Source: Paenibacillaceae bacterium (GTDB lineage Bacteria; Bacillota; Clostridia; Lachnospirales; Lachnospiraceae). Taken from it: a stretch of 64,000 bases of DNA. Of the stretch, positions 26,064-34,177 are shown one piece after another. Numbering within the stretch: position 1 is the first letter of the stretch; each line of letters begins with the position of its first letter. The notes under the pieces are model-generated. The model was not told the DNA's origin. It did not search any database and saw only the letters and a list, made by a program, of their open reading frames with translations. The DNA is taken from NCBI GenBank assembly GCA_015057705.1, contig SVDU01000002.1, forward strand, positions 124,001 through 188,000. Direction: 5' to 3'. Position numbers and translations under genes: made by a program.

Positions 26064-29000
26064 TTATTTACCACCCAATATACCTATTTTTTTTCTGTTG
26101 TAAACACAGTAGTATGTATGACGTGCTAAAGTTCTCATCTTTTTTTCCAATTCCGTATTGGGACCAAACAATCGATTCATGTTCATATGCAGCAGACTAT
26201 CAAGTATGCTTAATTTTACAGCTTTGTTATCTGGATAATTTTCTTCAATTCTATTTAAATATTCTTTCATTGACTCTTGTTTTACCGATAATATTCTTAA
26301 AATAAAATCAATCTCTGGATCTAACGTTTCATGATACAAATACTTTATAACAAAATCAACGTAGGTTTCTTTATGTTCTTTAAATTCTTTTTGATAGCTC
26401 TTGGTAGGATTTTCACAATTGAGAAATACAAACATATCCTCAAAACTTAAATTAAATGTCTGCATGTGAAAGAAAATAATCACTGATGCTAAAAGTTCAT
26501 CTGTCACTTTTATATTATGATTATTTTTTTCATAGATTATGGTTTGAATTGCTATGCTGTCTTTATAAAACACCTCATGTGCATAGTTCATTAAATCATA
26601 TCCGCCATATCTCTCCAATTCAAGCTCATAACAATTAATACTATAGTTTGAGATAAGAGATTTTTTCATAAGCTGGCTTAATGTATCTAACATTTTAGGC
26701 AATACCATTATTAATCTGGTCTTATCAGCTTTTAATCTTAATCTCAGATGTAAATCGGGATCTTTATACTGAATGAAGAAATAGCTGTCTATTTCTTTAT
26801 TATTAAGTAAATTCTGCAATGGAGCATACAACGCTTCACCTAACAGATAATCTGCGTATTCCTCAATACCGTATATTTTGAAATATAGCCACTCATCTAA
26901 GGGCTCTTTATATCTGACATTACCATAGTTCTTGGTTATATCATAATCATTGGCCTTATGGGGAGTAGCATCCTGACCTAAAATTAATGGTATTACCAAT
27001 TCACAGCAATAAGAGCTATCATTCAGTTTCACTGGATGTTCTGATTCTATATGATATCTTTCCACAACAGTTTCTGATTTTTCCAGTAATTTCTGCAACA
27101 CAGATAAACATCTGTCCTCTTTCAGATTTAACAGAAGTTTTTTGTCTGCATCTACGGCCTCCACCCAATGGGGTATATTTCTTGAATTTATGTATTCGGT
27201 AAACTTATTCTTAAATTCAGCAAAATCATAATGTTTTGTTAAACCCAGATCGCCTATTTTAATAATCCATTTTTCCTGTTCCAATACGAAGTTTTTATAT
27301 CGTATTGTTGGAAGATAGGCAAATTTCTCCAGTAAGTATTGCCATGGTTTATTATAAAACCTGATTCCATCAGAAGAAATTTCGTCAATTAATCGTAGTA
27401 TTCTGGGTTTTAACTGCGGATTAAACATATTGGTAGATGTCGGGATGATTCTTTTATTGTTAACCGCAGACTTTAAATATAATTTGTTGTTTTTAAATTC
27501 TACTAAAATTTCACTTAGCTTAAGTTTAAATGCCTGATCTTTGGAATTTGTAGTCCCAAAACTTGTTTCATAAGTGGAACCATGCATATTTCGGATCACG
27601 TTTGCGGAATATAAACTATCGGGTAAATAGGTAAATTCACAGACCTGGCATTCATCACCATAATTTTTGTTTATTTCTTCAAAAAATTTTTCTGGATTCT
27701 TCATTAAGTGAGAAAATCTTCCAAATGATTTACCTGCATAAGTAGACCCAAAAATATTACTTAAATAATAGACATCCTTTCCATTGTCTTTTACACAATT
27801 AAAGTAGATTTCCATTGATTTAGGCAACTGATCCATATCAATCTCTTCTGTTAAAAGCATTCCCATATCTGCATCGGTGATCTCAATTTCCTGACCAAGT
27901 CTTATGGAATCTACATATTTTCTTTCAAAAAACCGTATCCAGGGATTGATATATTCTCCCAAATTATTCATGCCAGTTTTTCCATCATAATGGGCCGGAA
28001 AACCGATTCCTATATCAGGATCAATGAGTTCAGTCAAAGGAACACACCTGGAGAGGCCATATTTTTCCAGAAATTTATTCTTGTAATCATTCAAACTATT
28101 GAAAGGCTCTTTGATATTAAATTGTATAAATAAATTGAGAAGCTTATTTATTTTTTTAATTTCATTTTGATTTAAATTACATTGGCTGTAGGAGAAGGAA
28201 GAATCTATGGTCAGGTAGTTTTTGGAGTTGTAGATTCTCTTCATATTTTTGAAAATCTGCGTCAGGCATTCGATGGTATTATTTACATAGCCATTGGAGT
28301 ATTCCTGTATTTCATTTTTTATGTCAACTAAGGTGTTTGTATTTATATCGTATTCCTGAAGTTTACAGATAAAGTATTCAAATTGGTCGACGATTGTTAC
28401 TGGTGGACGAAGATCGGATATTAAATAACCTTCTTTTATGAGTGATTGGATATATGTATGAAATGTGTTTTCTTCCACATTCGGATATTCTTTTTTAAGG
28501 TTTTCTATAATATCAGAATAACTTACGTAATCACCTGATATTCTTAAAACTACTTCAAATGCATTGGAGTACTTTATAGATTTTTTATTTACTTTTCCCC
28601 CATCGCTGTCTTTTGTGCAGTTAAACAAGATTGCTTTGTTTCTCTGAATAGCAACACTTTCATTAATTGTGTATCGGAGGGATTCTAAGTACTTGGATTC
28701 GTACATAAAAACCACTTGGTATAACCACTCTGAATCAATCAGAGGTTTCCTTTTTAATTCTGCACTGCTTAATTCAAATGATGTTCTGTCAGATGTAATA
28801 TTGCCAAACGCAACTGTGGAAAATAATCCAAATGGAGTACACCTTGAACAGCTTCTGCTAAAATATTTATAGATTGAATTTAACAAATAATTTGTATCCC
28901 TTGCTGTGCCATCCTCAATATAGTGCTGCATGGATTCATATAAATCTTGGCTGGCCACAAATATAGCTTCATTAAACTGATCTTTATATTCAGGAGAATC

Positions 29001-29120
29001 AAATAAAAACATAGTATGATCTATGTTATTTGCATTTTCTATATTATCTGTCAATAAATTGATTGGCAGACCCGGTGTTCTTATCATAAAGGAACCTATA
29101 TCTTTAAATAAATCTTTCAT
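26064..29120 (-). CDS. lanB: Class I lantibiotic dehydratase LanB
   Basis: This 1018-residue enzyme is full length for LanB. The N-terminal glutamylation domain carries the family motif CSRCTPFGLFSTVAFG (residues 91-106), and the C-terminal elimination domain (SpaB-C type) carries DPDLHLRLRL. LanB uses glutamyl-tRNA to activate Ser/Thr of the precursor and eliminates glutamate to give dehydroamino acids, recognising an FNLD-type leader box; the precursor here has FDLD. It starts 158 bases after the precursor stop. The GGGGG ribosome site is rather far (13 bases) from the ATG. Confidence 0.96.
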   Translation of the reverse strand: MKDLFKDIGSFMIRTPGLPINLLTDNIENANNIDHTMFLFDSPEYKDQFNEAIFVASQDLYESMQHYIEDGTARDTNYLLNSIYKYFSRSCSRCTPFGLFSTVAFGNITSDRTSFELSSAELKRKPLIDSEWLYQVVFMYESKYLESLRYTINESVAIQRNKAILFNCTKDSDGGKVNKKSIKYSNAFEVVLRISGDYVSYSDIIENLKKEYPNVEENTFHTYIQSLIKEGYLISDLRPPVTIVDQFEYFICKLQEYDINTNTLVDIKNEIQEYSNGYVNNTIECLTQIFKNMKRIYNSKNYLTIDSSFSYSQCNLNQNEIKKINKLLNLFIQFNIKEPFNSLNDYKNKFLEKYGLSRCVPLTELIDPDIGIGFPAHYDGKTGMNNLGEYINPWIRFFERKYVDSIRLGQEIEITDADMGMLLTEEIDMDQLPKSMEIYFNCVKDNGKDVYYLSNIFGSTYAGKSFGRFSHLMKNPEKFFEEINKNYGDECQVCEFTYLPDSLYSANVIRNMHGSTYETSFGTTNSKDQAFKLKLSEILVEFKNNKLYLKSAVNNKRIIPTSTNMFNPQLKPRILRLIDEISSDGIRFYNKPWQYLLEKFAYLPTIRYKNFVLEQEKWIIKIGDLGLTKHYDFAEFKNKFTEYINSRNIPHWVEAVDADKKLLLNLKEDRCLSVLQKLLEKSETVVERYHIESEHPVKLNDSSYCCELVIPLILGQDATPHKANDYDITKNYGNVRYKEPLDEWLYFKIYGIEEYADYLLGEALYAPLQNLLNNKEIDSYFFIQYKDPDLHLRLRLKADKTRLIMVLPKMLDTLSQLMKKSLISNYSINCYELELERYGGYDLMNYAHEVFYKDSIAIQTIIYEKNNHNIKVTDELLASVIIFFHMQTFNLSFEDMFVFLNCENPTKSYQKEFKEHKETYVDFVIKYLYHETLDPEIDFILRILSVKQESMKEYLNRIEENYPDNKAVKLSILDSLLHMNMNRLFGPNTELEKKMRTLARHTYYCVYNRKKIGILGGK

Positions 29121-29208
29121 ATTTTAACCGTATCCCCCTTGCTTAACTCTTGTATGCCTAACCAAAATAGAAACGTAATATCACCAGTAAATTACTTCCA
29201 CAAAATGT

Positions 29209-29252
29209 AAACGTACATGCATTTTGTGAATCTTCTAAATGCATGTACGTTT
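29209..29252 (-). promoter_or_regulatory. Long intercistronic hairpin between lanA and lanB
   Basis: A perfect 16-bp inverted repeat (29209-29224 with 29237-29252; 12-base loop) extends to about 20 bp with one wobble. Only a short TTTT follows on the minus strand. By analogy with the hairpin after nisA it probably gives partial termination or protects the precursor mRNA, so that precursor is made in excess over the enzymes. Confidence 0.7.
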
Positions 29253-29278
29253 GCATCGGGTTTAGGTTTGCATGGAAA

Positions 29279-29452
29279 TTAGTAGCATAACCATGTGTTT
29301 GTGCAGTTTCTTGTCATTCCACATTCACTTGTTCCACAGGTAGTTCCTGTTAAACAACCAGGTGTGCAATAAGCAACACTAGCAATTTTTGATTCTCCTA
29401 CATCTACTGAACCCTTGTCCATTTTAAGATCTAAATCAAAATCTTTATTCAT
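29279..29452 (-). CDS. lanA: Nisin-like class I lanthipeptide precursor
   Basis: A 57-residue frame starts at ATG 29452 behind AAAGGGGG. The leader has the LanB/LanC recognition box FDLDL (residues 5-9). Aligning with nisin places cleavage after Lys22, giving a 35-residue core. Core residues 3-14 (Ser, three residues, CTPGCLTG) match nisin's rings A and B, the lipid II pyrophosphate cage. Six Cys at core 7, 11, 17, 22, 28 and 34 pair by spacing with Ser3, Thr8, Thr13, Thr19, Thr25 and Thr31. The C-terminal half, ending WLCY, is unlike nisin or subtilin. Ring pattern and cleavage are inferences. Confidence 0.93.
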   Translation of the reverse strand: MNKDFDLDLKMDKGSVDVGESKIASVAYCTPGCLTGTTCGTSECGMTRNCTNTWLCY

Positions 29453-29547
29453 GTACTCGTCCCCCTTTCTATGTAGTTATATAATCTGTATCTGATCATA
29501 TATAGTAAACGTGAAATGAATCACTTTACTACCAACTTCATGTCTGT

Positions 29548-29576
29548 ATTATATCAAAAAATATACTCTATTTTGA
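29548..29576 (-). promoter_or_regulatory. Likely lanA promoter
   Basis: A perfect TATAAT (29548-29553) lies about 95 bases upstream of the lanA start. The region 17 bases further (29571-29576) reads TCAAAA, a poor -35, as expected for a promoter that needs an activator. Confidence 0.55.
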
Positions 29577-29579
29577 CTG

Positions 29580-29611
29580 CATGTAATTTTTACGACTTTA
29601 CATGTAATTTT
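29580..29611 (-). promoter_or_regulatory. Direct repeat, candidate response-regulator operator upstream of lanA
   Basis: AAAATTACATG occurs twice on the minus strand (29601-29611 and 29580-29590) with a 21-bp period, about two helical turns, ending three bases before the weak -35. OmpR-type activators commonly bind such in-phase direct repeats at this place. Confidence 0.55.
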
Positions 29612-29687
29612 CAATGAGGTCCATTATGAAATGAGGAGGTGAGGGGAGAGAGGGGAAGTTTATAATATCTATAATGCAAGTGCGGGC

Positions 29688-29726
29688 AAAAAAACTGCGC
29701 ATGGCTGATTAAAAAGCTGTGCGCAG
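29688..29726 (-). terminator. Rho-independent terminator
   Basis: On the minus strand CTGCGCA and TGCGCAG arms (with partial inner pairing) are followed by seven Ts, 45 bases after the stop of the gene at 29770. The rest of 29453-29769 holds the lanA leader, promoter and operator, and no gene. Confidence 0.8.
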
Positions 29727-29769
29727 AATATTGTTGAATGATACTTTGTGTTGTTTGGGAATGTCTTTA

Positions 29770-30240
29770 TCAGTCTATTTTTACAATATCAAATATAAAG
29801 GGAAACTTTTCTGCAGTTTTATTTTCGAAGTTAACTTTGTACCCAGTTCCGTCTTTGTAAAATAAACCCTGGCTTAAATCCACTTTGATGTAACACATAT
29901 TTTCATCATTTTCATTGTTATGGGCAAAATACCATAGCTCAAATACCTTAATCAGCTTTTCTCTGATTTTGAGATTTCCCTTTAATAATGGATGCCCAAT
30001 ATTTCGGGCAATTCCGGTAAAACGATACAGATCTTTACTTAATGAGACTACCGGATTATGCTCAATCTCTTTTACTTTATTAGACTTTTGTGAAGTTACA
30101 ATGTAAAATGCTCCATTATCATAAAAGGTATCAATAAACCTTACGGCCGGAATGGTATTGTTTGATGTGGCCAGTGCAAATTGATAGTCTCTTGCAAATA
30201 ATGTTTCTAAAACTCCAAGTCCTTCTTCATACGCATTCAT
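29770..30240 (-). CDS. Pyridoxamine 5'-phosphate oxidase-like flavin-binding protein
   Basis: This 156-residue protein has the split-barrel pattern of the PPOX family: an N-terminal helix, then FALATSNNTIPAVRFIDTFYDNGAFYIVTSQKSNKVKEI, where the Ser/Lys stretch usually contacts flavin phosphate. Such small clostridial members often bind FMN and reduce unknown substrates. It lies 12 bases after the DUF2200 gene in the same direction. Specific activity cannot be told. Confidence 0.8.
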   Translation of the reverse strand: MNAYEEGLGVLETLFARDYQFALATSNNTIPAVRFIDTFYDNGAFYIVTSQKSNKVKEIEHNPVVSLSKDLYRFTGIARNIGHPLLKGNLKIREKLIKVFELWYFAHNNENDENMCYIKVDLSQGLFYKDGTGYKVNFENKTAEKFPFIFDIVKID

Positions 30241-30252
30241 TTCTCTTTTTCC

Positions 30253-30603
30253 CTATTTTCTTAGTATTTTTTCTATTGCTCTGCCTTTGGCAAGCTCATC
30301 TATTAATTTATCCAGATACCGGATCTGCCTCATCAATTCATCTTCAATCTCTTCTACACGGTATCCGCAAATCACTCCTTTGATTAGTGACGCATTGGGA
30401 TTCATCTGAGGAGCTTGGCGAAAAAAGACTTCTACACTTACTTCCTTTTCTATTTGCTGTTGTAATGATTTTGTGTTATAGCCTGTAAGCCAGAATATAA
30501 TTTCATCTACTTCTTCTCTGGTTCTTCCTTTTTTTTCTGCTTTTTTTATATAAAGAGGATAAATGCTTGAAAAAGGCATATGAAAGATTCGTGGTGTCTC
30601 CAT
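30253..30603 (-). CDS. DUF2200 family protein
   Basis: This 116-residue protein starts [21 protein letters not shown] and contains IFWLTGYN and the C-terminal [33 protein letters not shown] typical of DUF2200, a small cytoplasmic family of unknown function. AAAGGAGATC precedes the ATG. It is co-oriented with two PPOX-like genes. Confidence 0.75.
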   Translation of the reverse strand: METPRIFHMPFSSIYPLYIKKAEKKGRTREEVDEIIFWLTGYNTKSLQQQIEKEVSVEVFFRQAPQMNPNASLIKGVICGYRVEEIEDELMRQIRYLDKLIDELAKGRAIEKILRK

Positions 30604-30664
30604 CAGATGATCTCCTTTGGGTGATAGAATGATTGTTTTATTTGTTTTATATGTTTTATATGTT

Positions 30665-31090
30665 TTATATGAACCCTTTGGCTTCTTTCCAATCTATGAG
30701 AAGATTGTATCGGCTTGTGGTGAAACGTAAAACGCAGTAACTTGGATCATCCCATCCACTGAAATGATTCTCCAGTCCACGGTACCACATCTCTCTTTTT
30801 ATTTCAGGGTCTGTTATTACTTCTATTGTACCCAATAATGTGATATTATGATCAATTGAATTAAAACAAACACTGGCTTTGCTGCACCGATCGATTCGTT
30901 TGGTTCTATCACTTCCAAAACCGGTACAAAATGTCAACCAGTTGATGCCGTCAGCTTTTGATACGGATATGGTTGAGGTTGTTGGAAAGTCATCAGTGTC
31001 CATTAGTGTTAGGGCGCAGTATCCTTTTTCTTCACCTGCGGTGTTGGTGGCAATGATCTCTCCTGCTCTTGCAATGATTTCTTCGTTCAT
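30665..31090 (-). CDS. Pyridoxamine 5'-phosphate oxidase family protein
   Basis: The ATG at 31090, behind CAGGAGG, gives 141 residues. The sequence [21 protein letters not shown], then [15 protein letters not shown] and [20 protein letters not shown], follows the PPOX split-barrel fold; general stress protein 26-like members are closest in layout. It is a distinct paralogue of the 29770-30240 protein. The substrate is unknown. Confidence 0.78.
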   Translation of the reverse strand: MNEEIIARAGEIIATNTAGEEKGYCALTLMDTDDFPTTSTISVSKADGINWLTFCTGFGSDRTKRIDRCSKASVCFNSIDHNITLLGTIEVITDPEIKREMWYRGLENHFSGWDDPSYCVLRFTTSRYNLLIDWKEAKGFI

Positions 31091-31250
31091 TTGATTTTCC
31101 TCCTGATTGGTTATGGATATAGTATAAGATAATAGATAGGACAACGGGGTGTCATGTTCAAAATGGGGGGTAAAAAAATCGGGTCCGTAACTCCGTCGTG
31201 CCGATCTCGATTCCGCTTTCGCTCCATCTCAATCACGGGCTTCGCCCTAT

Positions 31251-31316
31251 AAAAATAAGTGCCATAAAGCCGGGGGGAGAGCAAGCTCTCCTCCCGGCTT
31301 TTTGACACTTATTTTT
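31251..31316 (-). terminator. Strong terminator of ppdK
   Basis: A long stem (AAAATAAGTG / CACTTATTTT outside, AAGCCGGGAGGAGAGC / GCTCTCCCCCCGGCTT inside) ends in TTATTTTT on the minus strand, 22 bases after the ppdK stop. Confidence 0.88.
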
Positions 31317-31337
31317 GCACGCCTCATTGCCACCGCG

Positions 31338-33962
31338 TTAATTATTCAACGCCGCCTGTGCTGCTGCCAGTCTTGCGATCGGCACACGGAATGGGGAACA
31401 GGATACATAGTCAAGACCAATCTTATGGCAGAATTCTACGGAAGATGGATCTCCGCCGTGCTCGCCACAGATACCTACATGCATGTCAGGACGAACTCCC
31501 TTGCCTAACTTGATAGCAGTCTCCATCAGCTTGCCTACACCGGTCTGATCCAGTTTTGCAAATGGATCATTTTCAAAGATCTTGGTATCATAGTAAGCAT
31601 TTAAGAACTTTCCTGCATCATCACGGGAGAAACCATAGGTCATCTGAGTTAAGTCATTGGTACCGAAGCAGAAGAATTCTGCGTCTTTTGCGATATCATC
31701 GGCTGTCAGTGCTGCTCTCGGGATCTCAATCATGGTTCCTACCTGATAGGTTAAGCTGCTGCCTGCTGCTGCAATTTCTGCATCTGCAGTCTCAACAACA
31801 ATCTTCTTTACAAATCTTAATTCCTTCTCATCACAGATCAGAGGAATCATGATTTCAGGACATACGTTCCAGTCTGCATGTGCTTTCTGAACGTTGATTG
31901 CAGCACGGATTACTGCTTTTGTCTGCATTCTTGCGATCTCCGGATAGGTGACGGCAAGACGGCAGCCTCTGTGTCCCATCATTGGGTTGAACTCGTGAAG
32001 GGAATCAATAATTGTCTTGATCTGCTCCACAGTCTTGCCCTGTGTATCAGCCAGCTTCTTGATATCATCTTCCTCTGTCGGAACAAACTCATGAAGAGGC
32101 GGATCTAAGAAACGAATGGTAACGGGATTTCCTTCCAGTGCCTCATAAAGAGCTTCGAAATCGCCCTGCTGTACTGGAAGAATCTTCTCCAGAGCTGCTT
32201 CTCTCTCCTCAAGAGTATCGGAACAGATCATCTCACGGAATGCATCAATTCTGTCGCCTTCAAAGAACATGTGCTCGGTACGGCAAAGACCGATTCCCTC
32301 TGCACCAAGTTCTCTTGCTTTTCTTGCATCAGCAGGTGTATCTGCATTGGTTCTGACTTTCAGTCTTCTATATTTATCAGCCCATGTCATAATTCTTCCA
32401 AACTCACCGGCAACGGTTGCATCAACAGTCGGAATGATTCCGTCGTAAATTTTACCGGTTGATCCATCAAGTGAGATCCAGTCTCCTTCATGATATTCCT
32501 TACCTGCAAGAACAAACTTCTTTGCAGCTTCATTCATGGCAATTTCAGAACAGCCGGATACACAGCAGGTTCCCATTCCTCTTGCTACTACGGCTGCATG
32601 AGAAGTCATTCCTCCTCTAACAGTCAGAATACCCTGAGCTGCCTTCATTCCTTCAATATCTTCAGGAGAGGTTTCAAGACGGACTAAAACCACCTTTTCT
32701 CCTCTTTCTTTCCATGCTTTCGCATCATCAGCTGTGAAAACGATCTTACCGCAGGCAGCTCCAGGAGAAGCAGCAAGTGCCTTTCCAACCGGCTCTGTCT
32801 TCTTTAATACTTCTGCATCAAACTGAGGATGAAGCAAAGTATCTAAGTTTCTCGGATCAATCATCTTTACTGCTTTTTCTTCTGTGATCATAAATTCGTC
32901 TACTAAATCACAGGCAATTTTTAAAGCAGCCTTTGCTGTTCTCTTACCGTTACGGGTCTGAAGCATGTAAAGCTTCTTGTCCTCAATGGTAAACTCCATA
33001 TCCTGCATATCTTTGTAGTGATCTTCCAGGATACTGCAGATTCCCACAAATTTATGATAAACTTCAGGCATAACCTCTTTTAACTGTTCGATCTTCTGGG
33101 GAGTACGAACACCGGCAACTACGTCTTCGCCCTGGGCATTCATTAAGAATTCACCCATTAAGTGCTTTTCACCAGTTGCAGGATCACGGGTAAATGCAAC
33201 GCCTGTACCGGAAGTCTCACCCATGTTTCCAAATGCCATCATCTGTACGTTGACAGCGGTTCCCCAGGAATAAGGAATATCGTTGTCACGGCGGTAAACA
33301 TTGGCCCTTGGATTGTCCCAGGAACGAAATACGGCTTTGATTGCCCCCATTAACTGCTCCTTGGGATCAGTTGGGAAATCGGAACCAATCTTTTCCTTAT
33401 ATTCTGCTTTGAACTGTCTTGCAAGCTCTTTTAAATCGTCGGCATCCAGATCCACATCCTCTGTAACACCCTTTTTTTCTTTCATTTCATCAATCAGCTC
33501 TTCGAAGTATTTTTTACCTACTTCCATTACTACATCGGAGTACATCTGGATAAATCTTCTGTAGCAGTCATATGCCCAGCGAGGATTGCCTGATTTTTCA
33601 GCAAGTACTTCCACTACGTTCTCATTCAGTCCGAGATTTAAAATCGTATCCATCATACCAGGCATGGAAGCTCTGGCTCCGGAACGAACGGAAACCAGAA
33701 GAGGATTTTCGTTATCACCAAATTTCTTGCCGGTGATTTTTTCCATCTTTTCGATATGATCCATGATCTGCCCCATGATCTCGTCATTAATCGTTTCCCC
33801 ATCTTCATAATACTGAGTACATGCCTCAGTCGTAATCGTAAATCCCTGAGGAACCGGCAGACCTAAATTGGTCATCTCTGCCAGATTCGCCCCTTTACCA
33901 CCTAACAGGTTTTTCATATCTGCACTACCCTCAGTGAACAAATAAACCCATTTTCTTGCCAT
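31338..33962 (-). CDS. ppdK: Pyruvate, phosphate dikinase
   Basis: The ATG at 33962, behind AGGAGGATTTT, gives 874 residues, the standard length. The nucleotide-binding domain begins MARKWVYLF with GGKGANLAEMTNLGLPVPQGFT; the phospho-histidine motif GGMTSHAAVVARGMGT is near residue 455; the C-terminal PEP/pyruvate barrel includes GIGLCRTEHMFF and the ending GICGEHGGDPSSVEFC. It interconverts pyruvate, ATP and phosphate with PEP, AMP and pyrophosphate, and in anaerobic Clostridia often serves glycolysis. Confidence 0.97.
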   Translation of the reverse strand: MARKWVYLFTEGSADMKNLLGGKGANLAEMTNLGLPVPQGFTITTEACTQYYEDGETINDEIMGQIMDHIEKMEKITGKKFGDNENPLLVSVRSGARASMPGMMDTILNLGLNENVVEVLAEKSGNPRWAYDCYRRFIQMYSDVVMEVGKKYFEELIDEMKEKKGVTEDVDLDADDLKELARQFKAEYKEKIGSDFPTDPKEQLMGAIKAVFRSWDNPRANVYRRDNDIPYSWGTAVNVQMMAFGNMGETSGTGVAFTRDPATGEKHLMGEFLMNAQGEDVVAGVRTPQKIEQLKEVMPEVYHKFVGICSILEDHYKDMQDMEFTIEDKKLYMLQTRNGKRTAKAALKIACDLVDEFMITEEKAVKMIDPRNLDTLLHPQFDAEVLKKTEPVGKALAASPGAACGKIVFTADDAKAWKERGEKVVLVRLETSPEDIEGMKAAQGILTVRGGMTSHAAVVARGMGTCCVSGCSEIAMNEAAKKFVLAGKEYHEGDWISLDGSTGKIYDGIIPTVDATVAGEFGRIMTWADKYRRLKVRTNADTPADARKARELGAEGIGLCRTEHMFFEGDRIDAFREMICSDTLEEREAALEKILPVQQGDFEALYEALEGNPVTIRFLDPPLHEFVPTEEDDIKKLADTQGKTVEQIKTIIDSLHEFNPMMGHRGCRLAVTYPEIARMQTKAVIRAAINVQKAHADWNVCPEIMIPLICDEKELRFVKKIVVETADAEIAAAGSSLTYQVGTMIEIPRAALTADDIAKDAEFFCFGTNDLTQMTYGFSRDDAGKFLNAYYDTKIFENDPFAKLDQTGVGKLMETAIKLGKGVRPDMHVGICGEHGGDPSSVEFCHKIGLDYVSCSPFRVPIARLAAAQAALNN

Positions 33963-34035
33963 AAGTAAAATCCTCCTCAAATGTGTAAATTATGCTGCTC
34001 CCCCGCGCTTTCCATTGCGGAAAAGCCCTGAAAGT

Positions 34036-34063
34036 ATTATAGCACAATTAAAGGGGTAGTAAA
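34036..34063 (-). promoter_or_regulatory. Promoter of ppdK
   Basis: On the minus strand TTTACT (34058-34063), 16 bases, then TATAAT (34036-34041), about 75 bases upstream of the ppdK start. Confidence 0.65.
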
Positions 34064-34177
34064 GAGGTTTTCATAGATTATTTAAAGTAATTATCTCTTT
34101 TTTAAATACAATTGTATTGAAAGCACTTACAAAGTCTGTCTTTTTCTGATATGCGATTTACGTTCGTATATGCGAAA

